DNA of 64,000 nucleotides from Actinospica robiniae DSM 44927 (GTDB lineage: Bacteria > Actinomycetota > Actinomycetes > Streptomycetales > Catenulisporaceae), in the NCBI RefSeq assembly GCF_000504285.1, contig NZ_KI632511.1, forward strand, positions 2,415,372 through 2,479,371, read 5' to 3'. Positions 8,509-17,228 of the stretch are shown one piece after another. Made by a program: the position numbers and the translations under genes. The notes under the pieces are model-generated. The model ran no database searches and was not told where the DNA came from. It was given only the letters and a program-made list of their open reading frames with translations. The number at the start of each line of letters is the position of its first letter. Position 1 is the stretch's first letter.

Positions 8509-9603
8509 ATGACCGAGCTCAGCACCCGCACGCTCAACCGCACCCTCCTGAAGCGGCAAATGCTGCTGCGGCGCGCGGCGCTCAGCCCCGAGCAGGCGGT
8601 CGAACACCTCGTGGGCATGCAGGCGCAGGCCCCGAACCCGCCGTACCTCGGCCTGTTCGCGCGGCTCAGCGAGTTCGACCCCGAGGATCTGTCGGAGCTG
8701 GTCAGCAACCGTCGCGTGGTGCGCATAGCTCTGCAGCGCAACACGATCCACCTGGTGTCGGCGAGCGACGCGATCCTGCTGCGCCGCGTCCTCAAACCGG
8801 TGATCGACAGCGGGCTGAGACACAACTACGGCGCCCAACTGCGCGACGTCGACCTGCCGGCGCTCGCCACCCGCGGCCGGGAGCTCGTGGAGAGCGAGCC
8901 GCTGACCTTCGCTCGCCTCGGCGAGCTGCTGGCTGAAGAGTTCCCGCAGGCCGAGCCGAACGCCCTGGCCCAAGGCGTCCGCCAACTCGTCCCGCTGGTA
9001 CAGGTGCCCCCGCGCGGCTTGTGGGGCCAAGGCGGCGCCGCCACCCACACGTCGCTGGAATCCTGGCTGAGCAGCGGCGGCGGCGCTCCCTCCGGCGAGT
9101 CACCAGACGAACTCGACGCCGTCGTGCTGCGCTACCTGGCGGCCTTCGGACCAGCAAGCGTCCGGGACATGCAGATGTGGTGTGGCCTGACGCGCCTGAG
9201 CGCCGTGGTGAAGCGGCTCGGCGACCGGCTCTCCCGCTACATGGATGAGAACGGCACGGTGCTCTACGACTCGGCCGAAGCCCCGCTCGCCGACGAGGAT
9301 CTGCAGCCGCCCGTGCGCCTGCTGCCCGACTACGACAACATCCTGCTCTCCCACGCCGACCGGACCAGGATCCTGGACGCCGAATACCGGGCCGCGATAT
9401 TCACGGCCAACGGCAGGATCCTGGCAAGCGTACTCGTCGACGGCTTCGTCGCCGCGACGTGGCGATACGACGCGGGCAGGCTGACAGTAAGCCCACTGCG
9501 CACGCTCAAGCCGACCGAGAAGCGGGAGGTGGAGTCCGAAGCGGAGCGGACGCTCGGGCTGCTCGCCCCAGAAGGCGAGGCGCGCGTGGCCTTCGCACCG
9601 TGA
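8509..9603 (+). CDS. winged-helix HTH_42 protein, AlkZ-like DNA glycosylase family
   Basis: The protein has 364 residues. The N-terminus (LNRTLLKRQMLLRR, then VEHLVGMQAQAPNPPYLGLF) and the C-terminal LLPDYDNILLSHADR are HTH_42 (formerly DUF1006) signatures. AlkZ enzymes of this family unhook bulky or crosslinked adenine and guanine adducts. Their catalytic motif is Q-x-Q, present here as Gln38-Ala39-Gln40; the YcaQ branch has Q-x-D. Glycosylase activity is thus plausible, but many actinobacterial paralogues have unknown substrates. TAGGCT-N6-ATG marks a leaderless start. No biosynthetic gene cluster adjoins, so a self-resistance role is not indicated. Confidence 0.8.
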   Translation: MTELSTRTLNRTLLKRQMLLRRAALSPEQAVEHLVGMQAQAPNPPYLGLFARLSEFDPEDLSELVSNRRVVRIALQRNTIHLVSASDAILLRRVLKPVIDSGLRHNYGAQLRDVDLPALATRGRELVESEPLTFARLGELLAEEFPQAEPNALAQGVRQLVPLVQVPPRGLWGQGGAATHTSLESWLSSGGGAPSGESPDELDAVVLRYLAAFGPASVRDMQMWCGLTRLSAVVKRLGDRLSRYMDENGTVLYDSAEAPLADEDLQPPVRLLPDYDNILLSHADRTRILDAEYRAAIFTANGRILASVLVDGFVAATWRYDAGRLTVSPLRTLKPTEKREVESEAERTLGLLAPEGEARVAFAP

Positions 9604-9623
9604 CATTTCCCCCCGTCGGCGGG

Positions 9624-10700
9624 TCAGAAAATCGGTCCCGGCGACCGGCCCGCGAGCAGCGTGTCAGCCGTCGGCGCCCATTGGGAGTCGTAGGCCGACC
9701 AGTCGGCGGGCGTGGCGGCGAAGTCGACGTAGAGCGCCACACCGAAGCGCCGGTCCGTCGGCGTGCCGTCAGGCAGCGCCAGTTTCACCCCACGCAGCGC
9801 CGCCCCGACCGTTTCCGCAGAGGACGAGTGCCCGAGGCTGTGCATGTCGTGGTAAGCGGGCAGGCCTATCAGCAACGCGACGTTCTTCGGCACGGCCGCC
9901 AAAGCCCGCTCCGTCTCGTCGCGCACGTAGCCCGCGTACGCGCTCTCGCTCCACAACTCGGTGTCGTACGTCATCAGGGCGATCTGATCCACGCGCTCGG
10001 CGACCTGGTGCAGGTAGCCGACAGACCACCAGGCGTCGCGCCCGGCCACGGCCTCCATCGCCCAACGCATCCCCGGCACCGGCTCGACCTGCTCGCCGGA
10101 CACCGACAGCACTCCGCCCGCCGCGTGGACGACGGGCTCAACCGCCGACAGGAGGGCGAGGTAGCCGGGATCCGCATCCCCTATGGGCTCGAGGTCGAGG
10201 TGTACCCCGCCGAAGCCGCGCGCCATCACCGCACGAGCCGAAGCGACGATGTGGGCCCGGACCGCCGGGTCCTCCAAGTTCATCGCGCCGACCGGCTCGA
10301 CCTCGTCTCCGAGCCACGCCTGCACCCGCACGCTGGGTATCGACGTCCGGATCTGGTCGACGAACCACTCCGCCCGCGGCGCCTTCGCCGGGTCCAGCGT
10401 CCCGTCGTCATTGAGCGGCCCGACGTGCACGAACACGTCGGTGATCCCGGTGCCACGCAGCTGCAACGCGAGCGCGGCGGCGTCCGCCTCGTTCTCCCGG
10501 CCGTCCACCCAGGAATGCCCGAGCCATAGCGCATCGTGACTGGTCGATCGCGCGACCGCCGAGCTCGGCGTGCCGAGCCCCTGCACCGAGAAGGCCGCCC
10601 AGCGGCCCCCGATCAACACGCTGATCGCCGCGAGCACGGCCATCGACTTGCCCACCAACTGCCGGGCCACACCCGGGCCGTACGCGGAGATCATTCCCAC
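9624..10700 (-). CDS. membrane-anchored GH18-like TIM-barrel protein
   Basis: The protein has 358 residues. One hydrophobic segment near the N-terminus (SMAVLAAISVLIGGRWAAF) probably anchors it, with the rest outside the cell. The soluble part has alternating strand/helix spacing. It contains FGGVHLDLEPIGDADPGY, like the D-x-D-x-E strand of GH18 chitinases and related YaaH-type hydrolases, and a later QIALMTYDTELWSESAY, the GH18 M-x-Y-D strand. Family membership is inferred from these two motifs only. The GTG start follows TAACCT-N6, a leaderless arrangement. It lies 31 bp beyond the clamp gene on the same strand. A polysaccharide or glycoconjugate substrate is likely but not identifiable. 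Confidence 0.65.
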   Translation of the reverse strand: MGMISAYGPGVARQLVGKSMAVLAAISVLIGGRWAAFSVQGLGTPSSAVARSTSHDALWLGHSWVDGRENEADAAALALQLRGTGITDVFVHVGPLNDDGTLDPAKAPRAEWFVDQIRTSIPSVRVQAWLGDEVEPVGAMNLEDPAVRAHIVASARAVMARGFGGVHLDLEPIGDADPGYLALLSAVEPVVHAAGGVLSVSGEQVEPVPGMRWAMEAVAGRDAWWSVGYLHQVAERVDQIALMTYDTELWSESAYAGYVRDETERALAAVPKNVALLIGLPAYHDMHSLGHSSSAETVGAALRGVKLALPDGTPTDRRFGVALYVDFAATPADWSAYDSQWAPTADTLLAGRSPGPIF

Positions 10701-10731
10701 TTGCGCAGGTTAGTGGATCATCGTCGCGCGG

Positions 10732-11958
10732 TTAACCCCTTTCCGCTCCGCGGGATGGAATGAAAAGGTAATGGAACAATGCGTCGGCCTCGGTTCCGGT
10801 GCCGCCGCCGCCCGTCGTCCCGGTCGGCTCGGCCAGTGGGCTGAGAAAGACCGGCCGTATCTTCGCGGGAAAGCGCAGCCGCGCATACGCCGTGCCGAGC
10901 GCGCCGAGGCCGTCGAGGAGGAATGCCGGGTTCGCCGCGATGACCACCGGCTCACCCTCGTACCCGACCTCGACGGTGACGTCCGCCAAGGCGTGATCGC
11001 CGGAACCCGCCGAGACCTTCACCTGTCCGGGCGTGAGTTCCAGCCGCACCGGCGTGTGTCGCTCGGCCACCAGCGCGATCGCCCGTACCGCCTCCGTCAG
11101 CGCCGCCACGTCGAGCACCGCCTCGCCGGCGTACTCGTCGGGGAAGAGCTGGGCGTAGCGAATGAACTCGCCGTCGAGCTGGCGCAGCGTGAGCTCCAAG
11201 CCACCCACGGCCAATCCGAGCCGTCCATCGCCGAGTCCTATGCAGACCTGTTCCGCGCCTGGCAGCAGCTTCGCCGCCTCCGACAATGCCCGCGCCGGGA
11301 CCAACGCCGCCGCCTCGGCTCCGGCACCCACCGCCTCAGTGAGCTGCCAAGGCACGTCGACTCGGGCGAGCCGATACCGGTCGGTGGAAACCATGCGCAG
11401 GTATGCGGGCCCGAACTCGAGCCGAGCACCGGTAAGGAACGGAAGCGCGTCGTCGCGTTCGGCCGCCATCGCGACGCGCGCCGCAGCCGTCGCGAGTGCC
11501 GCGCCGCTCACCGTGCCGACGGACTCGGGAAAGTCCGGCAGCGCCGGGTATTCCTGCACGGGCATGCAGGTCAGCGTGTACCGGTACGCGCCGCAGGCCA
11601 GCACGAGATGCCCGCTCTGCCCAGTCGTGGCGACTTCCCCCTGCGCACCGTCTTGGCCGCCTGCGGCCTTCGGCCCGCCCTCAAGAACGAGCTCCACCGG
11701 CACGTCCGGCAGCACCCGCGTGATCTCGGCCAGCAGCTTCCCGGAGACCAGGACCGTGCCGGACTCGCCGACCCGCGCCGGCGCCGTAGCCCGCACCGCG
11801 AGCTCGAAGTCGAACGCCGCGGCCCGCAACGTCCCCGCCTCCGCGTCAGCGGTGAGCAGCAGACCCGCGAGCGTAGGCGCGGCCGGACGCGCGGCGAGCG
11901 CCTTAGCTGCACCGCCGACTATCTCGGCGAACGCGCCGCGCTCGATCTCGACCTTCAT
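10732..11958 (-). CDS. DNA polymerase III beta sliding clamp paralogue
   Basis: The protein has 408 residues, longer than the usual roughly 370-380. Three clamp-type repeats can be recognised: KVEIERGAFAEIVGGAAKAL at the start, a middle part with AAERDDALPFLTGARLEF and STDRYRLARVDVPW, and a C-terminal part with NPAFLLDGLGAL and FPAKIRPVFLSPL. The last residues FHYLFIPSR replace the family's YLLMPVRL. An alanine- and glycine-rich insertion lies before it. No dnaA, recF or gyrB is nearby, so this is not the oriC-linked housekeeping clamp. A GGGGAG Shine-Dalgarno sits six bases before ATG. It may serve a specialised polymerase or be a divergent accessory clamp. Confidence 0.85.
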   Translation of the reverse strand: MKVEIERGAFAEIVGGAAKALAARPAAPTLAGLLLTADAEAGTLRAAAFDFELAVRATAPARVGESGTVLVSGKLLAEITRVLPDVPVELVLEGGPKAAGGQDGAQGEVATTGQSGHLVLACGAYRYTLTCMPVQEYPALPDFPESVGTVSGAALATAAARVAMAAERDDALPFLTGARLEFGPAYLRMVSTDRYRLARVDVPWQLTEAVGAGAEAAALVPARALSEAAKLLPGAEQVCIGLGDGRLGLAVGGLELTLRQLDGEFIRYAQLFPDEYAGEAVLDVAALTEAVRAIALVAERHTPVRLELTPGQVKVSAGSGDHALADVTVEVGYEGEPVVIAANPAFLLDGLGALGTAYARLRFPAKIRPVFLSPLAEPTGTTGGGGTGTEADALFHYLFIPSRGAERG

Positions 11959-12054
11959 CCCGACTCCCCGTCTGCTGATCTTCCCTGATCACCCTCAGTC
12001 TGACGGTGCCCTCCGACAATTTCCGCGCCTCGCTCGTAGACTGCTGATCCGAGC

Positions 12055-12939
12055 GTGCGGTTCGCAGAGCACTGGGAGCGACTGGTGGGATTCGAGGTCG
12101 GCGTCGCCGATGAGCAGGACTGGGCCGAAGTCGTCGCTTGGGCGGCCGAGGAGCAGTGGAATCCGGGGCTGGCCGACCGGGCGCACTTCCTCGCGCAGGA
12201 TCCGGACGGTTTCTTCCTCGGGCGCCTCGACGGTTGCCCGGTGTCAGCGGTCTCCGTCGTCGCCTACGACGACGCGTACGCGTTCCTCGGCTTCTACCTC
12301 GTACGGCCTGATCTGCGCGGCCGCGGCTTCGGCCTCGCCACCTGGCGCGCCGGCCTGGAACACGCGGGCTCTCGCACGGTGGGCTTGGACGGCGTCGTGG
12401 GGCAGCAGGCCAACTACCGCAAGTCCGGCTTCACCTTTGCTCATCGCACGCTGCGATACTCGGGCGTACCGACCGTCAGCCACTCCGCTCGTGCACAGTC
12501 GGGCGATCTGGTCGAGGTCGGCGAAGAAGCCGGCGTCGTGCACGCGGTGGCCGACTACGACAGCCACTGCTACCCGGCCGACCGGCCCGAATTCGTCACG
12601 CGCTGGGTCGCCAGCCCGCATCACACCGCCTACGCGTGTCTGCGCGACGGCCGCGTAGCCGGGTACGGAGCGATCCGCCCAGCACACGACGGCCACCGGA
12701 TCGGCCCGCTGTTCGCCGACACCGCGCAGGACGCGGCCGCGCTCTTCGACGCGCTGGCCGCCTCGGCCGCGGGCTCACCCGTCATGCTCGACGTGCCCGA
12801 GCCGAACCAGGCAGGGCTCGCGCTGGCGAAGTCGCGCGGGCTGGAAGAGGTCTTCGAGACGGCCCGCATGTACACCGGTCCGATCCGCCCGCTGGCCGGT
12901 CACAAGATCTTCGGAGCCACGACACTCGAACTCGGGTAG
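12055..12939 (+). CDS. tandem GNAT N-acetyltransferase
   Basis: About 294 residues. The N-terminal GNAT domain has the acetyl-CoA loop in LVRPDLRGRGFGLATWRAGL. The C-terminal half (LFADTAQDAAALFDALAASA to FETARMYTGP) matches the second acetyltransferase-like lobe (Acetyltransf_18) often fused to it. The substrate is unknown; relatives include yitI/YycN-like small-molecule acetylases. The GTG start at 12055 is uncertain because no good Shine-Dalgarno precedes it, although a TAGACT -10-like box lies 12 bases upstream. It is divergent from the clamp gene, and its stop is 10 bp from the end of the convergent ArsR gene. Confidence 0.85.
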   Translation: MRFAEHWERLVGFEVGVADEQDWAEVVAWAAEEQWNPGLADRAHFLAQDPDGFFLGRLDGCPVSAVSVVAYDDAYAFLGFYLVRPDLRGRGFGLATWRAGLEHAGSRTVGLDGVVGQQANYRKSGFTFAHRTLRYSGVPTVSHSARAQSGDLVEVGEEAGVVHAVADYDSHCYPADRPEFVTRWVASPHHTAYACLRDGRVAGYGAIRPAHDGHRIGPLFADTAQDAAALFDALAASAAGSPVMLDVPEPNQAGLALAKSRGLEEVFETARMYTGPIRPLAGHKIFGATTLELG

Positions 12940-12948
12940 CGCTTCGGG

Positions 12949-13602
12949 CTACTCGGTGGCGTAGAAGATCGTCAATAGATTGACTTCGATACCGCTCTCC
13001 TCGTGGTCGAACGCGCAGAACTCGCTTGCCAGCGCGGCAACGCGCTCAGCGAACTCGGCCGCCTTCGCCTGCGGGATCCGCACGCTCGAGATGGTGCCGG
13101 CCGAGGCCACATGGGGCGGATGCTCAAGCGCGTCCTCCCGGCGCAGGTACGTCCGCCCCGCCCGCAGCGCATCCTGGTACCGCCCCAGAAACTCGTCGAT
13201 CGCGGCTCCGGCCGCCGCCTCGATCACGCCGGAGGCGAGCCCGTCGCCGGGCTGCGGCCTGAGGGCGAATTCGGCCGCCGCGGTCCGGTAGTGCTGCTCC
13301 ACGATCCCGCCGACCAGCCTCAGCTCGGCGACCTGGATAAACCCCGTCTTGAGCAAGAGCTTGATGTGGCGGTAGAGCTTGGTCGGCGGCTCTCCCAGCT
13401 CCGTCGCGATCTGCTTGACCGTGAAGTTGCGCGGCTCCACGTGCGCGCCGTCCTGCATAAGGCGCATGATCCGGATGCGCAGGGGGTCCGCGATGGCTTT
13501 GATCGCGGCGGGATCGCTGATCGTCCGGCGCCGCTCGACTTCGGGCAGGTTCTGCGGGCCGAGAGGCAGCGCCTCGACGTCTTCCTGCTTCCCACTCGCC
13601 AT
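12949..13602 (-). CDS. ArsR-type winged-helix regulator
   Basis: The protein has 217 residues. The N-terminal wHTH (IKAIADPLRIRIMRLMQDGA, then VKQIATELGEPPTKLYRHIK and KTGFIQVAE) is of the ArsR/HTH_20 class common in actinobacteria. The long C-terminal part (from TAAAEFALRPQPGDGLASGV) is a helical effector domain. No Cys pair for metal binding is seen, so a small organic ligand is more likely. ATG 13602 is preceded by TAACAT-N6 on its strand, indicating leaderless transcription. It is divergent from an MFS exporter, with a perfect 30-bp palindrome between them, so it very probably represses that exporter. Confidence 0.9.
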   Translation of the reverse strand: MASGKQEDVEALPLGPQNLPEVERRRTISDPAAIKAIADPLRIRIMRLMQDGAHVEPRNFTVKQIATELGEPPTKLYRHIKLLLKTGFIQVAELRLVGGIVEQHYRTAAAEFALRPQPGDGLASGVIEAAAGAAIDEFLGRYQDALRAGRTYLRREDALEHPPHVASAGTISSVRIPQAKAAEFAERVAALASEFCAFDHEESGIEVNLLTIFYATE

Positions 13603-13640
13603 GCCGCAATGTTACACAGTGCGCGAGCATTCTGCTTGAC

Positions 13641-13670
13641 AGCATCATTCACGCATGCGTGAATGATGCT
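13641..13670. promoter_or_regulatory. perfect 30-bp palindromic operator between ArsR regulator and MFS exporter
   Basis: The two 15-bp arms (left arm AGCATCATTCACGCA) are exact reverse complements with no spacer. The left end shares its first base with a TTGACA -35 box at 13636-13641 that points toward the MFS gene, so the palindrome fills the -35/-10 spacer. A bound dimer or tetramer would block that promoter directly. It is about 39 bp upstream of the regulator's start. Assignment to the adjacent ArsR-type protein is inference from position. Confidence 0.8.
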
Positions 13671-13719
13671 AGACCCGCAAATGCGACTCGCTGATGCGGA
13701 ACCTCAGGGGCAGGGACTG

Positions 13720-15057
13720 ATGACCACCATGGCCGAACCGGCTGACTCCACCACCGCCACCGCGGTGAACTCCGTATCCACCACCGAAACCGCCGTCACC
13801 ACCGTCACCGTGCCAGGCGCGGCCGCCGGCTCCGTCTGGCGCAATCCGCGCCTGCAGATCCTCAACCTCGGCGCCTTCGCCGCGCTGACCGGCGTCGCCG
13901 TCGCCGACGTGGTCTACCCGCTGCTCGTCCTCGGCTTCACCGGCAAGCCGATCCTGGCCGGGCTCTTCGGCGCGATCCAGTTCACCGCGATGGTGCTCTG
14001 CTCGATTCCGGCAGGCGCGTTCATCGACCGCCACGACCGCCGGCGGGTGCTGGTGACCAGCGAGATCGTGCGGGCGCTGCTGGCCACCGCGCTCGCCGTC
14101 AGCCTCGCCGCCGGCCACGTCTGGCTGATCGAGGTCTACCTCGTCGCCATGGCCCTAGGCGCCTGCCAACCCTTCAGCAGTGTCAGGATCCTGGCCCTGC
14201 GCGGCGTGGTCCCGGCCGAGCAGGTGACCCCCGCGCTGGCCGCACAGCAGATCTTCAACGGCGTGGCCGCGCTCCTCGGCCCTGCGCTGGGAGCCATGAT
14301 GTTCACCCTCAGCCGCTCGTTGCCGTTCACGGTGATCGCGGCCGGCATGGGCGTATCCGCCACCTGCGCCTACCTCGTGCGCTTCGACTCGCGTCCCGTC
14401 GCCGACGTGCCCGGGAGCGGGAGCGGGGACTCTGACGGCCCGCTGGCCGGCCTGCGCATCATCTGGCGGTCCGCAGTGATGCGATCGACCATGCTGTTCA
14501 TCACGATGATCAACCTCATCGGGGTACCGCTGGACCTCGTCATCATCCTCGAAGCCCGGCACCAGGGCGTGCCGACCCGCTATCTCGGCGCGATCCTCGC
14601 CTGCTTCGCGGCCGGCGGCATTCTCGGCGCACCGCTGGTGCCGCGCGTGCATGCGTTGCTGCGCCCCGGAAACGTGCTCGCCGCCTTCGGCGCGGGGGCC
14701 GCCGCGGTCATCGCGTTGCTCGCGGCGCCGTTCGGCGGGTTCTGGATGGCCGGCTGCATGCTCTCGATAGGCCTGCTGCTGCCGGCCGTCGAAATCCTGG
14801 TCAATGTGCTGATTCTGCAGCAGGTCCCGGACCATCAGCGCGGCAGGGTGATGAGCGCGACTATGACGTTCATGGGCCTCGGTACTCCGCTGGGCGCGGC
14901 CTTCGGCGGCACCGTGCTCCAAGTGCTCTCCCCCGCCACCGTCCTGATCGGCGCGGCCGCCCTGCTCGGGTGCGTCACCCTGATCGCGGTCAGTCAGCCG
15001 GATCTGCGTGCCGCCCAGTGGCCGGCGGGTTCGTCATCAGACGCAGCCGGTAGCTAG
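13720..15057 (+). CDS. MFS exporter (MFS_3/EntS-like)
   Basis: About 445 residues from ATG 13720 (MTTMAEPADS), which has an AGGGGCAGGGA Shine-Dalgarno just upstream; the frame is open further 5' into the operator. After a Thr/Val-rich disordered N-terminus come about twelve membrane helices (ILNLGAFAALTGVAVADVVY, FGAIQFTAMVLCSIPAGAFI with the FIDRHDRRRVLV loop). The type resembles enterobactin or macrolide efflux MFS_3 proteins. The substrate is unknown. It is controlled by the divergent ArsR protein through the palindrome. Its last 68 bp overlap the 3' end of lnt on the other strand. Confidence 0.9.
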   Translation: MTTMAEPADSTTATAVNSVSTTETAVTTVTVPGAAAGSVWRNPRLQILNLGAFAALTGVAVADVVYPLLVLGFTGKPILAGLFGAIQFTAMVLCSIPAGAFIDRHDRRRVLVTSEIVRALLATALAVSLAAGHVWLIEVYLVAMALGACQPFSSVRILALRGVVPAEQVTPALAAQQIFNGVAALLGPALGAMMFTLSRSLPFTVIAAGMGVSATCAYLVRFDSRPVADVPGSGSGDSDGPLAGLRIIWRSAVMRSTMLFITMINLIGVPLDLVIILEARHQGVPTRYLGAILACFAAGGILGAPLVPRVHALLRPGNVLAAFGAGAAAVIALLAAPFGGFWMAGCMLSIGLLLPAVEILVNVLILQQVPDHQRGRVMSATMTFMGLGTPLGAAFGGTVLQVLSPATVLIGAAALLGCVTLIAVSQPDLRAAQWPAGSSSDAAGS

Positions 15058-16558
15058 CGCCGAGACTCAACACCGTGAGTCCGGCACACACCACCGGAAC
15101 GTAGTTGCCGTAATGATCATAGGGCGTATCAGCCGCCTGCAAAGGGACGTTCGCGACCACGCTGCCGACCACCGATTTCGGCAGCCATGCCAGCTGACGC
15201 CCCTGTGCGTCAAAGGCTGCTGATACGCCCGCCAATGAGGTCTGGACGGCCGGCCGGCCGGTCTCCGCAGCACGCACCGCCGCGAGACTCGCATGCTGCG
15301 CCGGCTCCCAACTGCCCTGGAAGGTCGAATCCTCCGACTGGTAGACCAGCAGTTGGGCACCGTGGTCCGCCTCCGTGCGGCCCATGTCAGGGAACGCCGA
15401 TTCGAAGCAGATCAGGGGTCCGATATTCGTTCCGCCGGCCTTGAAGACGTCCAGCCCGTTGCCCGGCACCAGATTGACGCCCGCAGCCTTCGTCAGGCCG
15501 GTGAGCCAGCCGAGCTCGCCGCGGAACGGGATGTACTCGCCGAACATCACCAGCCGCGTCTTCGCGTACTCGCCGTGGATGCCGCTGGCCGTGTACAGAT
15601 AGCTGACTTTCCGGGCGTCGTGATCAGCTTGCACGGCATTGCCGTTGACCAGGACCGGCGCCCCCAAGGCCGCGGAGAGCGCCTCGATCTGCTGTTGATC
15701 CGCGGCGTCGCGGGACAGATCGTCGCCGGCGCTGCTCTCACCCCAGACGACCAGATCGATATGCGAACCTTGCCGCACCAGCGCCCTGGTCAAAGCGACA
15801 CCTTCTTCGTCGCGCGCCTGCGGGTCGTGGATGACGCCGGGCTGCACCAGCGCCACGTTCAACTCCCGCGAGGCGGCCGGCAGCGCGTGCGTCGCGAACC
15901 AGAGCGGACCGCCGGCCACCGCGAGAGCGAGGAGCGCACCCGCAACTGCGCGCACGGGCACGCGCGCTCGGACGATCAGCACGACGGCTGTGTTCGCGAA
16001 CATGATCGCGAAGCTCAGCAGCCAGACGCCGCCGAGAGACGCGAGCCCCAACTCGGCGGGGTGGTCCCACTGACTCGCCCCGAGCAGCGACCACGGGCCG
16101 CCGAAGGGCTTCCAGGAACGCACCACCTCGATCAGCACCCAGCCCGACGGCACTGCGGCGAGCGCGAGCAGCGATCTCCCCCATCCCAGCCGGCCGGCCG
16201 GTCCGTGTGGTTCAGGCAGCCCGGGCGGTTCAGGGCGCAGCACGGCCCACACCAGCACCCCCCACGGCAGCCAGAGCAGCCCCAGCGCCGCCGCACCCAG
16301 CGGGAAGAAATAAATCAGGTTGGGCACAAGCCAGTACAACGTCGCCGCGACGAAGCCGAACCCGCCCCACCAGCCGCGCAGCGCCGCCTCCCAGCGCGTG
16401 TCCGACGCCCCTATCAGCAGAAGCAGCGGCACGAAGGCCACCCAGGCCAGCACCCCGAGATCCGGCGCCGGAAACAGCAGAACCCCCACCGCCCCTGCCG
16501 CCGCCGTCCCCAGGCGCGGCATCCATCTGCTGCCCGAGCTCCTCACATATCGCGTCAT
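14990..16558 (-). CDS. lnt: apolipoprotein N-acyltransferase
   Basis: The protein has 522 residues, normal for Lnt. About six N-terminal membrane helices precede a nitrilase-type domain. The catalytic Glu is in VVWGESSAGDD, the Lys in EYAKTRLVMFGEYIPFRGEL and the Cys in GPLICFESAFPDM. The enzyme adds the third acyl chain to the N-terminal Cys of mature lipoproteins. In the window at least one lipoprotein, the sugar-binding protein at 62.3 kb, could be a substrate. A final helix (YVPVVCAGLTVLSLGASYRL) closes the protein. The gene converges on the MFS gene, and the two reading frames overlap by 68 bp. Confidence 0.93.
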   Translation of the reverse strand: MTRYVRSSGSRWMPRLGTAAAGAVGVLLFPAPDLGVLAWVAFVPLLLLIGASDTRWEAALRGWWGGFGFVAATLYWLVPNLIYFFPLGAAALGLLWLPWGVLVWAVLRPEPPGLPEPHGPAGRLGWGRSLLALAAVPSGWVLIEVVRSWKPFGGPWSLLGASQWDHPAELGLASLGGVWLLSFAIMFANTAVVLIVRARVPVRAVAGALLALAVAGGPLWFATHALPAASRELNVALVQPGVIHDPQARDEEGVALTRALVRQGSHIDLVVWGESSAGDDLSRDAADQQQIEALSAALGAPVLVNGNAVQADHDARKVSYLYTASGIHGEYAKTRLVMFGEYIPFRGELGWLTGLTKAAGVNLVPGNGLDVFKAGGTNIGPLICFESAFPDMGRTEADHGAQLLVYQSEDSTFQGSWEPAQHASLAAVRAAETGRPAVQTSLAGVSAAFDAQGRQLAWLPKSVVGSVVANVPLQAADTPYDHYGNYVPVVCAGLTVLSLGASYRLRLMTNPPATGRHADPAD

Positions 16559-16625
16559 ACCCGGACGATGGCGTTCACTACCGGCCGGAATAACGGATTG
16601 CCGCGCTGATCAACGCGCCGAAACA

Positions 16626-17228
16626 ATGACGTCCATGACCGATCTCGACATCAGCGTCTTCGAACCGCCGGAATCCGATTGGGAGGTGTGGCGCGATCTC
16701 CGTCTCGCCGCACTCCGCGACGCCCCCGGCGCCTTCGGCGAGACGCTCACCGCAGCACTCCAGCGCGACGAGGACAACTGGCGTGGCGCGTGGCGCGCCG
16801 AACCGCCGCAGCCCCGGTTCATCGCCGCGATCGCCGGCAAGCCCCAAGGCATGTGCTCGATCGTCCTCCCGGCCGACCACGACTTCCAGCCGCTGATCAT
16901 CGCGATGTGGATCTCCCCTGTTGCCCGCGGCCGCGGCCTCGGCCCGGCGCTGCTCGACGCCTGCGTCGCCTGGTGCCGGCGCAACAGCTTCGCGCGCCTG
17001 CGCCTCGGCGTCGTCGAGGACAACGAGGCAGCCGCTCGCCTCTACGCCCGCTACGGCTTCCGCTACGACGGCACCGGCGAACCGCTTCTGTCGGATCCCT
17101 CGAAGCTGGTCATGTGGATGGAGCTGCCGATCAAGACGAACGCGCCGGCCGACGCTGTGGACCCAGTCCCGTCGCTGAAGCCGATCGCCGTACCGAGCCC
17201 GACCCTCGCGACGGAAGCGACCGCCTGA
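16626..17228 (+). CDS. GNAT acetyltransferase with Pro/Ala tail
   Basis: About 200 residues. It is a single GNAT domain with the acetyl-CoA loop in ISPVARGRGLGPALLDACV and the C-terminal strand VVEDNEAAARLYARYGFRYD. The last 30 residues (from KTNAPADAVDPVPS) are a disordered tail not needed for the fold. ATG 16626 or 16635 (MTDLDISVFEPPES) could start translation; neither has a strong Shine-Dalgarno. It is divergent from lnt. The substrate is unknown; RimI-like protein or small-molecule acetylation are both possible. Part of the tail, KPIAVPSP, recurs in a small open frame downstream. Confidence 0.87.
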   Translation: MTSMTDLDISVFEPPESDWEVWRDLRLAALRDAPGAFGETLTAALQRDEDNWRGAWRAEPPQPRFIAAIAGKPQGMCSIVLPADHDFQPLIIAMWISPVARGRGLGPALLDACVAWCRRNSFARLRLGVVEDNEAAARLYARYGFRYDGTGEPLLSDPSKLVMWMELPIKTNAPADAVDPVPSLKPIAVPSPTLATEATA

